A DNA stretch of 64,000 bases. Origin: PWQG01 sp050486205 (GTDB taxonomy: Bacteria > Pseudomonadota > Gammaproteobacteria > Pseudomonadales > Pseudohongiellaceae). Each line of letters begins with the position of its first letter. Position 1 is the first letter of the stretch. This document shows positions 42,062 to 51,105 of the stretch, in pieces. The position numbers were made by a program, and so were the translations under genes. Location of the stretch: NCBI GenBank assembly GCA_050486205.1, contig JBJHCW010000009.1, positions 62,001 to 126,000 of the forward strand. The letters run 5' to 3'. Under the pieces are notes generated by a model. The model saw only the letters and a program-made list of their open reading frames with translations, was not told the origin of the DNA and did not search any database.

Positions 42062-43234
42062 ATGAGCAGCTCCCTGATGGCCAACTACGGCCGTCCCCAA
42101 CTTGAGTTTGAACACGGCAAAGGCAGTTTCCTGTACACCGTTGATGGTCAGGCTTATCTGGACTTTGCCCAGGGCATAGCGGTCAACTGTCTGGGGCACT
42201 GCCATCCGGCGCTGGTGCGGGCGCTGCAGCAGCAATCGGAACGACTGTGGCACTGTTCGAACCTGTACCGTATTGGCCCGACCGAGAAGCTGGCCGGAAT
42301 GCTCACCGCGCTGACTTTTGCGGACAGAGTGTTTTTCAGCAATTCGGGCACCGAGGCGGTAGAGGCCGGATTCAAGATCATGCGACGTTACCATCACGAT
42401 AACGGGCAAGCTGCGCGCAAACGCATAATTGCCATGTCGCAGTCATTTCATGGCCGCACCCTCGCGCCCGTGGCCGCCAGCGCCAACCCGGTACATACAG
42501 AGGGTTTTCTCAGCGGTGACAGTGCATTTGACCAGGTGCCCTTTGGCGACATCGACGCGCTGGCAGCCAGTATTACACACGAGAGTGCCGGCATCATTCT
42601 TGAACCCGTTCAGGGTGAAGGCGGCATTCGGGTAGCGCCTCGTGACTACTTGCAGGCTGTGCGTGAACTGTGTGACGCACACGGTATTCTGTTGATGTTT
42701 GATGAAGTACAATGCGGGTCGGGACGCAGCGGTTACCTGTTCGCCTATCAGGCCCTGGGTGTGACACCGGATCTGCTTGTGGCGGCCAAGGGGCTGGGCG
42801 GCGGTTTCCCGATCGGCGCCTGTCTCAGCACTGAAGCGGTGGCGGCGCCGATGGTTGCCGGCACACACGGCTCGACATTTGGCGGCAATCCGCTTGCCAC
42901 TGCAGTCGCAACAGCCGTGATCGAGCAGGTATCAGACCCGGCATTCCTTCTACAGGTGAGACAGCGGTCCGATCAACTCCAGGCAGGACTGCATCAGGTG
43001 CTTGAGCGATATCCCTCAATCATCAGTGACATCAGCGGCATGGGCCTGATGATCGGGCTTCGCTGCAAGGTCAGCAACACTGATCTGCTCCAGGCGTTAA
43101 CCGAACGCCACATGCTGGCAGTCAAGGCTGGTGCGAACTCGATTCGACTGCTGCCGCCACTGAATGTGACAGAGCAGGAAGTCAACCAGGCGCTTGATAT
43201 TATTGACCGGAGTTGTCAGGCATTGAAGGGTTGA
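42062..43234 (+). CDS. argD: Acetylornithine aminotransferase (class III)
   Basis: A 390-residue PLP enzyme of the ArgD/class III family. Motifs: DFAQGIAVNCLGHCHPALV, NSGTEAVEAGFKIMR, SFHGRTLAPVAASAN, EPVQGEGGIRVA, FDEVQCGSGRSGYLFA and the Schiff-base lysine in AAKGLGGGFPIGA (residue ~244). It most likely makes acetylornithine from acetylglutamate semialdehyde in arginine synthesis; a succinyldiaminopimelate role is also possible. AAGGAAAGGA lies just before the ATG. No arg neighbours; single gene. Confidence 0.88.
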   Translation: MSSSLMANYGRPQLEFEHGKGSFLYTVDGQAYLDFAQGIAVNCLGHCHPALVRALQQQSERLWHCSNLYRIGPTEKLAGMLTALTFADRVFFSNSGTEAVEAGFKIMRRYHHDNGQAARKRIIAMSQSFHGRTLAPVAASANPVHTEGFLSGDSAFDQVPFGDIDALAASITHESAGIILEPVQGEGGIRVAPRDYLQAVRELCDAHGILLMFDEVQCGSGRSGYLFAYQALGVTPDLLVAAKGLGGGFPIGACLSTEAVAAPMVAGTHGSTFGGNPLATAVATAVIEQVSDPAFLLQVRQRSDQLQAGLHQVLERYPSIISDISGMGLMIGLRCKVSNTDLLQALTERHMLAVKAGANSIRLLPPLNVTEQEVNQALDIIDRSCQALKG

Positions 43235-43323
43235 ACATTGGTACCATACTGACAGGCGTTGTCCACAGGTCGCGGTCGTGAGCAACTCATTCACAAAGGA
43301 TTGACAGGCGACCATCAGGGAAA

Positions 43324-45764
43324 ATGAACATAATTACAACACCACAGAGCGAATCGGCTGAGGATACCGCCCGACAATTGCTCGATCTGATCGCTCAGTG
43401 TGCTGACTACTACTGGAAGGAAGACGCCAGGGGCGTCTGCCATCAGCTACGTTCTCACCCATCATTCTGCCGGGATGTGCTGGGTGTACGCCATCACGAC
43501 AGGACACTTGCCGACGCCGGACTCCAGCCGGTCGATGAAGACGACAATCTGACGCGATACCGACAAGCCCGATCGGCCCGTGAAGCGTTTCACAACATCA
43601 CTTTCTGTCTGACAACCTCTGGCGGCAACTACTATTACTCCATCAGTGGAACGCCGCTTCTGGACTCAGAAGGCCGCTTCGGTGGTTATCATTGCGCCGC
43701 CATTGATATCAGTGAACGTCGTGATACCGAGTCCGGCCTCAAGCGGTTTCGTATTGCCATGGACATGTCCATGGACATGATCTATCTCGTGGATCGTGAA
43801 ACCCTGCGTTTCATAGACGTCAATCAGACCGCCTGCGAGGCAGTGGGTCGACCCCGGGAAGAAATGTTGCAAGTCGGGCCGGCAGAGCTGCTCGACATTC
43901 CGGAAGCCGAGCTTGTCGAGCGCTACGATCACCTCATCCAGCAAGGCAGCAGCAGCCGCATGGAACGTGAAGTGGAATTTGTCCCGGGTACCCTGTCGGT
44001 CATCGAGGTATACAGCCGTGCCACGATCATAGACGGACGCTGGACAATTGTGGGCATGAGTCGTGACATCACCGAACGAAGGCGTGGAGAGGCGCAGCTC
44101 AGGGAAAGCGAAGCACGATTCCGCAGCCTGACCAGCCTGGGTTCGGATTTCTACTGGCAGCAGGACACAGAGTTCCGGTTCACCGAGTACGAGGGGCGTG
44201 TTGTCGGGGACACAAACAGACGTGCCATCGCGTCAATGAAAGGCCGGCACTTGGAGTCGAGCCGGATACGGTAAGCTGGGAGCGATTACGGGCGATTCTG
44301 AAGCGCGCGGAAACTTTCAGGGATTTTGAATTCATATTTACCAACGAGGACGGGCAACTTTATCACTTCGCACTGAGTGGTGAGCCAATTTTTGACAGTA
44401 AAGGAACGTTTCGCGGCTACCGCGGCATTTCCCGGGATATTTCCGACAGAAAACGCATCGCAGATCGCCTCAAATACATGGTGAATCACGACAGTCTCAC
44501 CGGTCTACCCAACCGCTCCATGTTCCAGCAGGTTCTTGGCGACGTGATCAAACGCGCCCAGCGCTACCCTGAGGACGGGTTTGCCGTCATGTTCATCGAT
44601 CTGGACCGATTCAAATCGGTTAATGACACTTACGGCCATCATACCGGGGACACACTTCTGAAGCTGGTTGCGGATCGCCTGCGGGGGGCCCTGCGGGAGA
44701 GTGATCTGGTGGCTCGCCTGGGTGGTGACGAGTTTGTTGTCCTGCTGAACCGGATTACGGAGCAGGAAGACGCCCGGGTCGTGGCCAATAATATTCTGGC
44801 CCTGTTTTCTGAAACCTTGTACATCGATGAGCAGGGATGCGACATCAGCGCCAGTATAGGCATAAGCCTGTTCGGTGTTGACGCAGACACCGAATCGGCA
44901 TTGATGAAACATGCCGATGCGGCCATGTATGTGGCCAAGGATGAGGGCAGGAACAATGCGCAGTTCTATGCCGAAGACATCCATCAGCGCATCAGTGAGA
45001 AGGTGTCACTCGAACGGCATCTGCGTGGTGCACTGGATCGCGATGAGCTGGAAATTCATTACCAGGCGGTGCTCGATACCGTGGATGATTCCATCATTGG
45101 CGTGGAAGCACTGTTGCGATGGAACAGCCCCGCTCTGGGCGAGGTTTCACCTGAACGCTTCATACCGGTGGCCGAAGAAACCGGGATGATTCTGGGCATT
45201 GGCGACTGGGTTATCCGCAACGCGGCACGCCAGGTTGTCCAATGGCAACAGGCCGGTATCGGGCCACTGAAGCTTGCAGTCAACCTGTCTGCCCGCCAGT
45301 TCAATGACAAAGCGCTTGCCGAGCGTGTGCAGGAAGTGTTGCAGGAAACCGGATTGCACCCCTCGCAACTGGAGCTCGAAATAACTGAAAGCACCATGAT
45401 GCATAACCCCAGGCGAACCACTGCCCTGATGTCCAGTATGCGCGAGCTGGGCGTGCGGTTTGCACTGGACGACTTTGGCACTGGCTACTCATCAATGAAC
45501 CAGCTTAAATCCTATCCGCTTGAAACGCTGAAAGTGGATCGCACTTTTGTCTCCGGACTGGAAGGCAGCGCCAGCGATCAGGCCATATGCCGTGCAATCA
45601 TCTCGCTGGGGCAAACCCTGGGCATGCAGATTGTGGCTGAAGGCGTGGAGACTGCCGAACAGCAGGCATTCCTGCGTCAACACAAGTGTGAGTTCGTTCA
45701 GGGTTTCCTGTTTCACCGGCCGCAAGCGGCCAATGACTTTGAACAGTTCTATCGCTCACGTTGA
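43324..45764 (+). pseudogene. PAS-PAS-PAS-GGDEF-EAL protein, split by a frameshift
   Basis: One gene in two frames. From ATG 43324 the first frame covers two PAS domains (residues ~20-130 and ~140-255, each ending in IDISER or RDITERR) and the start of a third. Near 44235-44245 one base appears to be missing; the frame then continues without interruption in the other phase (...PDTVSWERLRAILKRAETFRDFEF...) through the rest of PAS3, GGDEF (intact LGGDEFVVLL near 44720) and EAL (intact GVEALLRW near 45105, DDFGTGYSS). Both halves of c-di-GMP turnover would be active. The first frame stops at 44274; a downstream internal start at 44478 would give GGDEF-EAL alone. Confidence 0.9.
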
Positions 45765-45839
45765 CACGACTGGCACTCAAGATTCTGTCCCCATTGCCGT
45801 TATCCTTGTCAGTATTCATCTTTCTGTGCAGGAGACACA

Positions 45840-47441
45840 ATGAGCAGTAGTCAGACCAGAAGTCACAGCAAGAGCCATAGCGCCGGCCATGCCAACAGTC
45901 AGGGCAATCGGCGTCAGTTCGCAACCACGGAGCGACTGGTTTCCACCACCAATAAAGGCGGACGGATTCTGTATGCAAATGACTCGTTCGTTGACGTGTC
46001 AGGTTTTCAACGCGATGAACTGGTTGGCTCACCGCACAGTATTGTGCGGCATCCGGATATGCCCAAAGCGGCATTCAAGAGCCTCTGGGACACCATCAAG
46101 CAGGGAAAGCCATGGATGGGGCTGGTCAAGAATCGTGTCAAGAACGGTGACTACTACTGGGTAGACGCCTACATCACCCCAGTGATGGACAATGGTGAAA
46201 TGATCGGCTTTCAGTCGGTACGTATAGCGCCGGATGAGGCAGCCGTCACACGCGCCGAACGCGTTTACCAGCGTCTGAACACCGGTGCTTCGGGTTTGTT
46301 ACCTGCCCTGTCCTGGCAGCATCAACTGCTTGCCCTGGTGGCCAGCACCGTGCTGCTGGTTTTCCTGATTCTGGGCACGAGCATTGTGTCCCCTTCGATC
46401 AGCCTCCCCCTGGCCCTGCTTGTCGCCGCGGGCGGCTTTGCTGCCACCTGGTGGCTGTCCGGGCAATGGACGCCGGTGATTCGGCAATGCCAGGCTTATT
46501 TCGATGACGAACTTGCTCGCGAGATCTACACCGGGCGTCGCGACGAAATCGGCACAGTTTCTCTGGCGATCAAGGCGATGAAGTCGCGCAACACCACAGT
46601 ATTGACACGTGTGCAGGAGTCCACCGCGGCGCTTGACAGCCTGTCGCAGCAGGCAAGTGATGCTGTGACCAGAACCAACGCTGCCATCAATCTGCAACAG
46701 ACCGAAATCGGGTCGGTATCCTCAGCGGTCACCGAGATGTCCAGTGCCATTACCGAGGTATCATCCAATACCGTGAAAACCTCCTCTGCCGCCGAAGACG
46801 CCGACCGCAGCGTGGACGATGGACACCAGTCAATCCAGGAGAGCCTCACGGCAACCAGTCAGCTGGCCAGCTATATTGATGAAGTCACCGGTCTTATCGA
46901 CCGACTGGGAGAAGACAGCACGGCAATCGGCTCGGTCATTGATGTGATCAACGGCATTGCTGAACAGACCAACCTGCTGGCCCTGAACGCGGCAATCGAG
47001 GCCGCACGTGCAGGTGAGCAGGGTCGCGGTTTTGCCGTGGTGGCCGACGAAGTGCGTACCCTGGCGAAACGGACACAGGACTCTACCATCAAGATCAAGG
47101 ACATCGTGTCGAGAATCCAGGACAGCACCCGCGTTTGTGTGGATTCCATGGAGACCGCACAGGAAAAGGCGCAGCAATGTGTCAGCTATAACCAGAAAGC
47201 CGGTGGCTCCTATACCCTGATCAGCCAGGCCGTGTCGGAAATACGCAACATGACCATCCAGGTGGCAACAGCCGTAGAGGAGCAAAGCGCTGTGGCTGAG
47301 GAGGTCAACAGAAACATTGTCAACATCCAGACCCAGTCCGAAGATACAGCGCGCGCCTCAGAGCTCACTGCCGTAACCAGTGAGCAGCTGAGCAAAAACA
47401 TTCAGCAGACCCGTCAGATGATCCGCCAGTTCAGCGAGTAA
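45840..47441 (+). CDS. Aer-like chemoreceptor with N-terminal PAS domain
   Basis: A 533-residue methyl-accepting chemotaxis protein without periplasmic sensor. Residues ~25-130 are a PAS domain (RILYANDSFVDVSGF, YYWVDAYITPV), as in Aer, which binds FAD and reads redox state. Two hydrophobic spans (~160-205, LLALVASTVLLVFLILG) anchor it. A short HAMP-like part is followed by the signalling hairpin with the conserved tip EQTNLLALNAAIEAARAGEQ and GFAVVADEVRTLAKRT. It lies 75 bp after the frameshifted c-di-GMP gene; partner Che genes are not in the window. Confidence 0.9.
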   Translation: MSSSQTRSHSKSHSAGHANSQGNRRQFATTERLVSTTNKGGRILYANDSFVDVSGFQRDELVGSPHSIVRHPDMPKAAFKSLWDTIKQGKPWMGLVKNRVKNGDYYWVDAYITPVMDNGEMIGFQSVRIAPDEAAVTRAERVYQRLNTGASGLLPALSWQHQLLALVASTVLLVFLILGTSIVSPSISLPLALLVAAGGFAATWWLSGQWTPVIRQCQAYFDDELAREIYTGRRDEIGTVSLAIKAMKSRNTTVLTRVQESTAALDSLSQQASDAVTRTNAAINLQQTEIGSVSSAVTEMSSAITEVSSNTVKTSSAAEDADRSVDDGHQSIQESLTATSQLASYIDEVTGLIDRLGEDSTAIGSVIDVINGIAEQTNLLALNAAIEAARAGEQGRGFAVVADEVRTLAKRTQDSTIKIKDIVSRIQDSTRVCVDSMETAQEKAQQCVSYNQKAGGSYTLISQAVSEIRNMTIQVATAVEEQSAVAEEVNRNIVNIQTQSEDTARASELTAVTSEQLSKNIQQTRQMIRQFSE

Positions 47442-47461
47442 GCCCTTGTGGTGAGTTGATG

Positions 47462-47495
47462 TGAATCGGTTCAGTAATGGTTTAGAATCGATTCA
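47462..47495. promoter_or_regulatory. Two palindromic boxes upstream of liuA (probable operator)
   Basis: TGAATCGGTTCA (47462-47473) and AGAATCGATTCA (47484-47495) are two near-identical 12-bp palindromes with consensus TGAATCGRTTCA, 22 bp centre to centre, about two helix turns. They lie 31 bp and more before the liuA start. The GAATCGATTC core of the second is fully symmetric. TAGAAT at 47483-47488, a possible -10 box, overlaps the second box. Regulator unknown. Confidence 0.65.
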
Positions 47496-47526
47496 CAAAC
47501 CAACAATACCCAAAAGGCGCAGGCAC

Positions 47527-48693
47527 ATGCTTTACGCTCCGCTGGATTTCGATCTGGACGAAACACTGGTCATGCTGCGTGACCAGGTCCATCAGTTTGC
47601 TTCCAGGATCATTGCTCCCCGCGCAGCGGACATCGACCGCAGCAATGAGTTTCCCGCCGACATCTGGACAAAAATGGGTGACCTGGGATTGCTGGGTCTC
47701 ACCGTGGACGAATCCCTGGGCGGCAGCGGGCTCGGTTACCTGGCCCACGTCATAGCGGTAGAGGAAATCAGCCGCGCCTCGGCCAGCGTCGGACTCAGCT
47801 ACGGCGCGCACTCCAATCTGTGTGTCAATCAGATTTTCCGTAACGGCACCCCGATGCAGCAGCAGAAGTACCTGCCCCGCCTGATCAGTGGTGAACATGT
47901 CGGGGCGCTGGCAATGAGTGAGCACAGTGCCGGTTCCGATGTGGTCAGCATGAAGCTGCAGGCCAGCAAGACCGACGACGGTTATCGGCTGAACGGCAGC
48001 AAGATGTGGATCACCAATGGCCCCGATGCCAATGTGTTTGTCATCTACGCCAAAACCGATCCAAAGGCCGGCTCCGCAGGCATCACCGCGTTCATTGTTG
48101 ACGGTGACAGCCCGGGGTTTTCCCGATCCCCGAAACTGGACAAACTGGGCATGCGCGGCTCCAACACCTGCGAGCTGGTGTTCGACGATGTCCATGTGCC
48201 TGCCGGGAATATTCTCGGTCAGGAGCATGCCGGCGTGCGCGTGCTCATGAGTGGGCTGGATTACGAGCGTGTGGTGTTGGCCGGTGGCCCGCTGGGCATC
48301 ATGCAGGCCTGTCTTGATGAAGTACTGCCTTACGTTCATGCCCGCAAGCAGTTTGATACCCCGATTGGCCAGTTCCAGTTGATACAGGGCAAACTGGCAG
48401 ATATGTATACCCGCCTCAGTGCCTGTCGTGCCTATGTGTATACGGTTGCCCGTGCCTGCGACAAAGGTCGCACCACGCGCAAGGACGCCGCCGGCGCAAT
48501 CCTTCTGGCCTCCGAAACTGCCACACAACTGGCCCTGGACGCCATCCAGATCCTTGGTGGTAACGGTTATATCAATGAGTATCCGGTCGGACGCCTGTTG
48601 CGTGATGCCAAACTCTACGAAATTGGTGCAGGCACCCAGGAAATACGCCGGATGTTGATCGGGCGTGAACTGTTCAATGAGAGCGGTGCCTGA
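47527..48693 (+). CDS. liuA: Isovaleryl-CoA dehydrogenase
   Basis: A 388-residue acyl-CoA dehydrogenase and first Liu step, oxidising isovaleryl-CoA to 3-methylcrotonyl-CoA (FAD, ETF as acceptor). Seen: AMSEHSAGSDVVSMK and WITNGPDANVFVIYA (FAD contacts), LDYERVVLAGGPLGIMQACLDEVLPYVHARKQF, and IQILGGNGYINEYPVGRLLRDAKLYEIGAGTQEIRR. The isovaleryl type is supported by MxxALDYERxVLAxG-like context with the catalytic Glu in the G-L-D-Y-E-R position. ATG at 47527 is chosen by family length. liuB follows after 2 nt. Confidence 0.94.
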   Translation: MLYAPLDFDLDETLVMLRDQVHQFASRIIAPRAADIDRSNEFPADIWTKMGDLGLLGLTVDESLGGSGLGYLAHVIAVEEISRASASVGLSYGAHSNLCVNQIFRNGTPMQQQKYLPRLISGEHVGALAMSEHSAGSDVVSMKLQASKTDDGYRLNGSKMWITNGPDANVFVIYAKTDPKAGSAGITAFIVDGDSPGFSRSPKLDKLGMRGSNTCELVFDDVHVPAGNILGQEHAGVRVLMSGLDYERVVLAGGPLGIMQACLDEVLPYVHARKQFDTPIGQFQLIQGKLADMYTRLSACRAYVYTVARACDKGRTTRKDAAGAILLASETATQLALDAIQILGGNGYINEYPVGRLLRDAKLYEIGAGTQEIRRMLIGRELFNESGA

Positions 48694-48695
48694 TC

Positions 48696-50297
48696 ATGAG
48701 CATACTGGGCACAGCCATAGATACGGGCAGTGAGGACTTTCGCCAGAATCACGCGCATCACCGCAAGCTGCGTGATGAGCTGCTGGCGCTGACAGGCGAG
48801 CTGGCTCTGGGCGGCGGTGAGTCGGCGCGGGAAAAACACACCAGTCGTGGCAAGCTGCTTCCGCGCGAGCGGGTTGAGGCACTGCTGGACACCGGTGCGC
48901 CGTTTCTTGAATTCTCCCAATTGGCCGCACACTCGGTTTACGATGATCAGATTCCCGGTGCCGGCATCATTACCGGCATGGGCCTGGTGTCCGGGCAGCT
49001 GTGTGTCATCGTTGCCAACGATGCAACTGTCAAAGGTGGAACCTACTACCCACTGACGGTCAAGAAACACCTTCGGGCGCAACAGATTGCTGCCGAAAAT
49101 CACCTGCCCTGCATTTATCTGGTTGACTCCGGTGGTGCCAACCTGCCCCACCAGGCGGAGGTGTTCCCCGACCGCGAGCATTTCGGCCGCATCTTCTACA
49201 ACCAGGCCAATATGTCCGCTCGCAATATCCCGCAGATTGCTGCAGTCATGGGCTCCTGTACCGCGGGCGGCGCCTATGTGCCAGCCATGGCCGATGAGTC
49301 GATCATTGTGCGTAACCAGGGCACAATTTTTCTTGGCGGCCCGCCGCTGGTAAAAGCCGCCACCGGTGAAGTGGTCAGTGCCGAGGACCTGGGCGGCGGC
49401 GATGTGCATGCACGCCTGTCGGGTGTGGCTGATCAGCTGGCGGAAAACGATGCTCATGCGCTGGCATTGATCCGGCGCAGCATCGCGAACCTGGGGCGTG
49501 ACGCAGTGGCCTTTGGTAATGGCGCCGCGCCACTTTACGACAGCGATGAAATCTACGGCATTGTGCCGCGTGATGTCAGACAACCTTTTGACATACGCGA
49601 GATCATTGCGCGGGTGGTAGACGGTTCTGAATTTGATGAATTCAAACCCCTGTACGGCAGCACACTGGTGTGTGGCTTTGCCCGCCTGTATGGCCGCACG
49701 GTGGGTATTATTGCCAACAACGGTATCCTGTTCTCGGAAAGTGCAATGAAAGGCGCCCACTTCATCCAGTTATGTTGTCAGCGCGGCATTCCCCTGATCT
49801 TCCTGCAGAATATCACCGGATTCATGGTTGGCAAAAAGTACGAACAGGAGGGTATCGCCAAACACGGCGCCAAATTGGTCAATGCCGTGGCCACTGCTAA
49901 CGTGCCACGTATCACTGCACTTGTTGGCGGCAGTTTTGGCGCCGGCAATTACGGCATGAGCGGACGCGCCTATGATCCACGGTTTCTGTGGAGCTGGCCC
50001 AATTCACGCGTATCGGTCATGGGTGGCCCCCAGGCAGCCGGTGTCATGGCACAGATACGTGGCGAGGCGCTTGAGAAGCAGGGAAAATCCTGGACCGACA
50101 TTGAGATCAACGCATTCAAGGCGCCAATCGAGGAAAAATACGAAAAGGAAGGACACCCGTACTATGCCAGCGCACGTCTGTGGGATGATGGCATCATTGA
50201 CCCAGCCCAGACCCGCGAAGTACTGGCCATGTCCTTGTTTGCAACAGCACATGCCCCGGCAGAACCGCCACCGCAGTTCGGTGTGTTTCGCATGTGA
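48696..50297 (+). CDS. liuB: Methylcrotonyl-CoA carboxylase, carboxyltransferase (beta) subunit
   Basis: A 533-residue beta subunit, transferring CO2 from carboxybiotin on LiuD to 3-methylcrotonyl-CoA. Two crotonase-type halves: N-terminal with GGARIH-like NLPHQAEVFPDREHFGRIFYNQ and GSCTAGGAYVPAMADESIIV; C-terminal with IIANNGILFSESAMKGAHFI, LLQNITGFMVGKKYEQEGIAKHGAKLVNAV and SWPNSRVSVMGGPQAAGVM. All family motifs are in place and length is standard. Between liuA (2 nt) and liuC (19 nt). Confidence 0.96.
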   Translation: MSILGTAIDTGSEDFRQNHAHHRKLRDELLALTGELALGGGESAREKHTSRGKLLPRERVEALLDTGAPFLEFSQLAAHSVYDDQIPGAGIITGMGLVSGQLCVIVANDATVKGGTYYPLTVKKHLRAQQIAAENHLPCIYLVDSGGANLPHQAEVFPDREHFGRIFYNQANMSARNIPQIAAVMGSCTAGGAYVPAMADESIIVRNQGTIFLGGPPLVKAATGEVVSAEDLGGGDVHARLSGVADQLAENDAHALALIRRSIANLGRDAVAFGNGAAPLYDSDEIYGIVPRDVRQPFDIREIIARVVDGSEFDEFKPLYGSTLVCGFARLYGRTVGIIANNGILFSESAMKGAHFIQLCCQRGIPLIFLQNITGFMVGKKYEQEGIAKHGAKLVNAVATANVPRITALVGGSFGAGNYGMSGRAYDPRFLWSWPNSRVSVMGGPQAAGVMAQIRGEALEKQGKSWTDIEINAFKAPIEEKYEKEGHPYYASARLWDDGIIDPAQTREVLAMSLFATAHAPAEPPPQFGVFRM

Positions 50298-50316
50298 CCA
50301 CAGGGAGGCATCCATC

Positions 50317-51105
50317 ATGATTGACCTGAGCACAGACACATTGGGCATTTCACGCCTGTATCTGAATCGACCGGAAAAACATAACGCCTTTGGTCCGGAG
50401 TTGATGAAACAGATCACCGAGGCATTGACAACCCTGGCAGCAAAAAACCAGACCCGTGTCCTGATCATCACCGGTGCCGGGAAAAGTTTCTCCTCCGGTG
50501 CTGATCTGAACTATATGAAATCGATGATCGATTTCAGCCATCGTGAAAATGTGCAGGATGCCGGCCGTCTCGCCAACATGCTCAAATGTATCAACGAGTT
50601 CCCCTGCCCGGTCATCGCCGCGGTCAATGGCAATGCCATTGCAGGCGCAACTGGCATCATTGCTGCGTCTGATCTGGTCATCGCTGCCAGCGACGCGCGT
50701 TTCAGCATCAGCGAAGTGCGCTTTGGCATTGCACCTGCCGTGATCAGCCCCTACGTGATTGCACGCATCGGTGTGCACAATGCACGGCGTTTTTTCCTGA
50801 CAGCAGAGGTTTTTGATGCCCAGACCGCCAGGCATGCGGGCCTGGTACACCATATTGTTGAACCAGAACAACTGATGGCCGAAGCTGTGGTACATGCCCG
50901 CAATTTTCTGAACAATGGCCCGCGTGCAATGTCGGCCACCAAGGCGCTGATCCGGCGTATTGCACCAGTGCACGTGGATCCGGCAGTGACTGATCATACC
51001 TGTGAGCTGATTGCCCAACTGCGTGCCAGTGATGAAGGGCAACAGGGGCTGAACGCATTCTTTACCCGATTGCCGGCCCCGTGGATACCGGATGGCTCAT
51101 CATGA
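50317..51105 (+). CDS. liuC: 3-Methylglutaconyl-CoA hydratase
   Basis: A 262-residue enoyl-CoA hydratase/isomerase family protein. Typical fold motifs: NRPEKHNAFGPELMKQI, ITGAGKSFSSGADLNYMKSM (oxyanion and CoA loop), FPCPVIAAVNGNAIAGATGI and RFSISEVRFGIAPAVISPYV with the conserved glutamate. Position between liuB and liuD defines it as the hydratase that makes HMG-CoA. ATG at 50317 is preceded by GGGAGG at 8 nt. Its end overlaps liuD by 4 nt. Confidence 0.93.
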   Translation: MIDLSTDTLGISRLYLNRPEKHNAFGPELMKQITEALTTLAAKNQTRVLIITGAGKSFSSGADLNYMKSMIDFSHRENVQDAGRLANMLKCINEFPCPVIAAVNGNAIAGATGIIAASDLVIAASDARFSISEVRFGIAPAVISPYVIARIGVHNARRFFLTAEVFDAQTARHAGLVHHIVEPEQLMAEAVVHARNFLNNGPRAMSATKALIRRIAPVHVDPAVTDHTCELIAQLRASDEGQQGLNAFFTRLPAPWIPDGSS

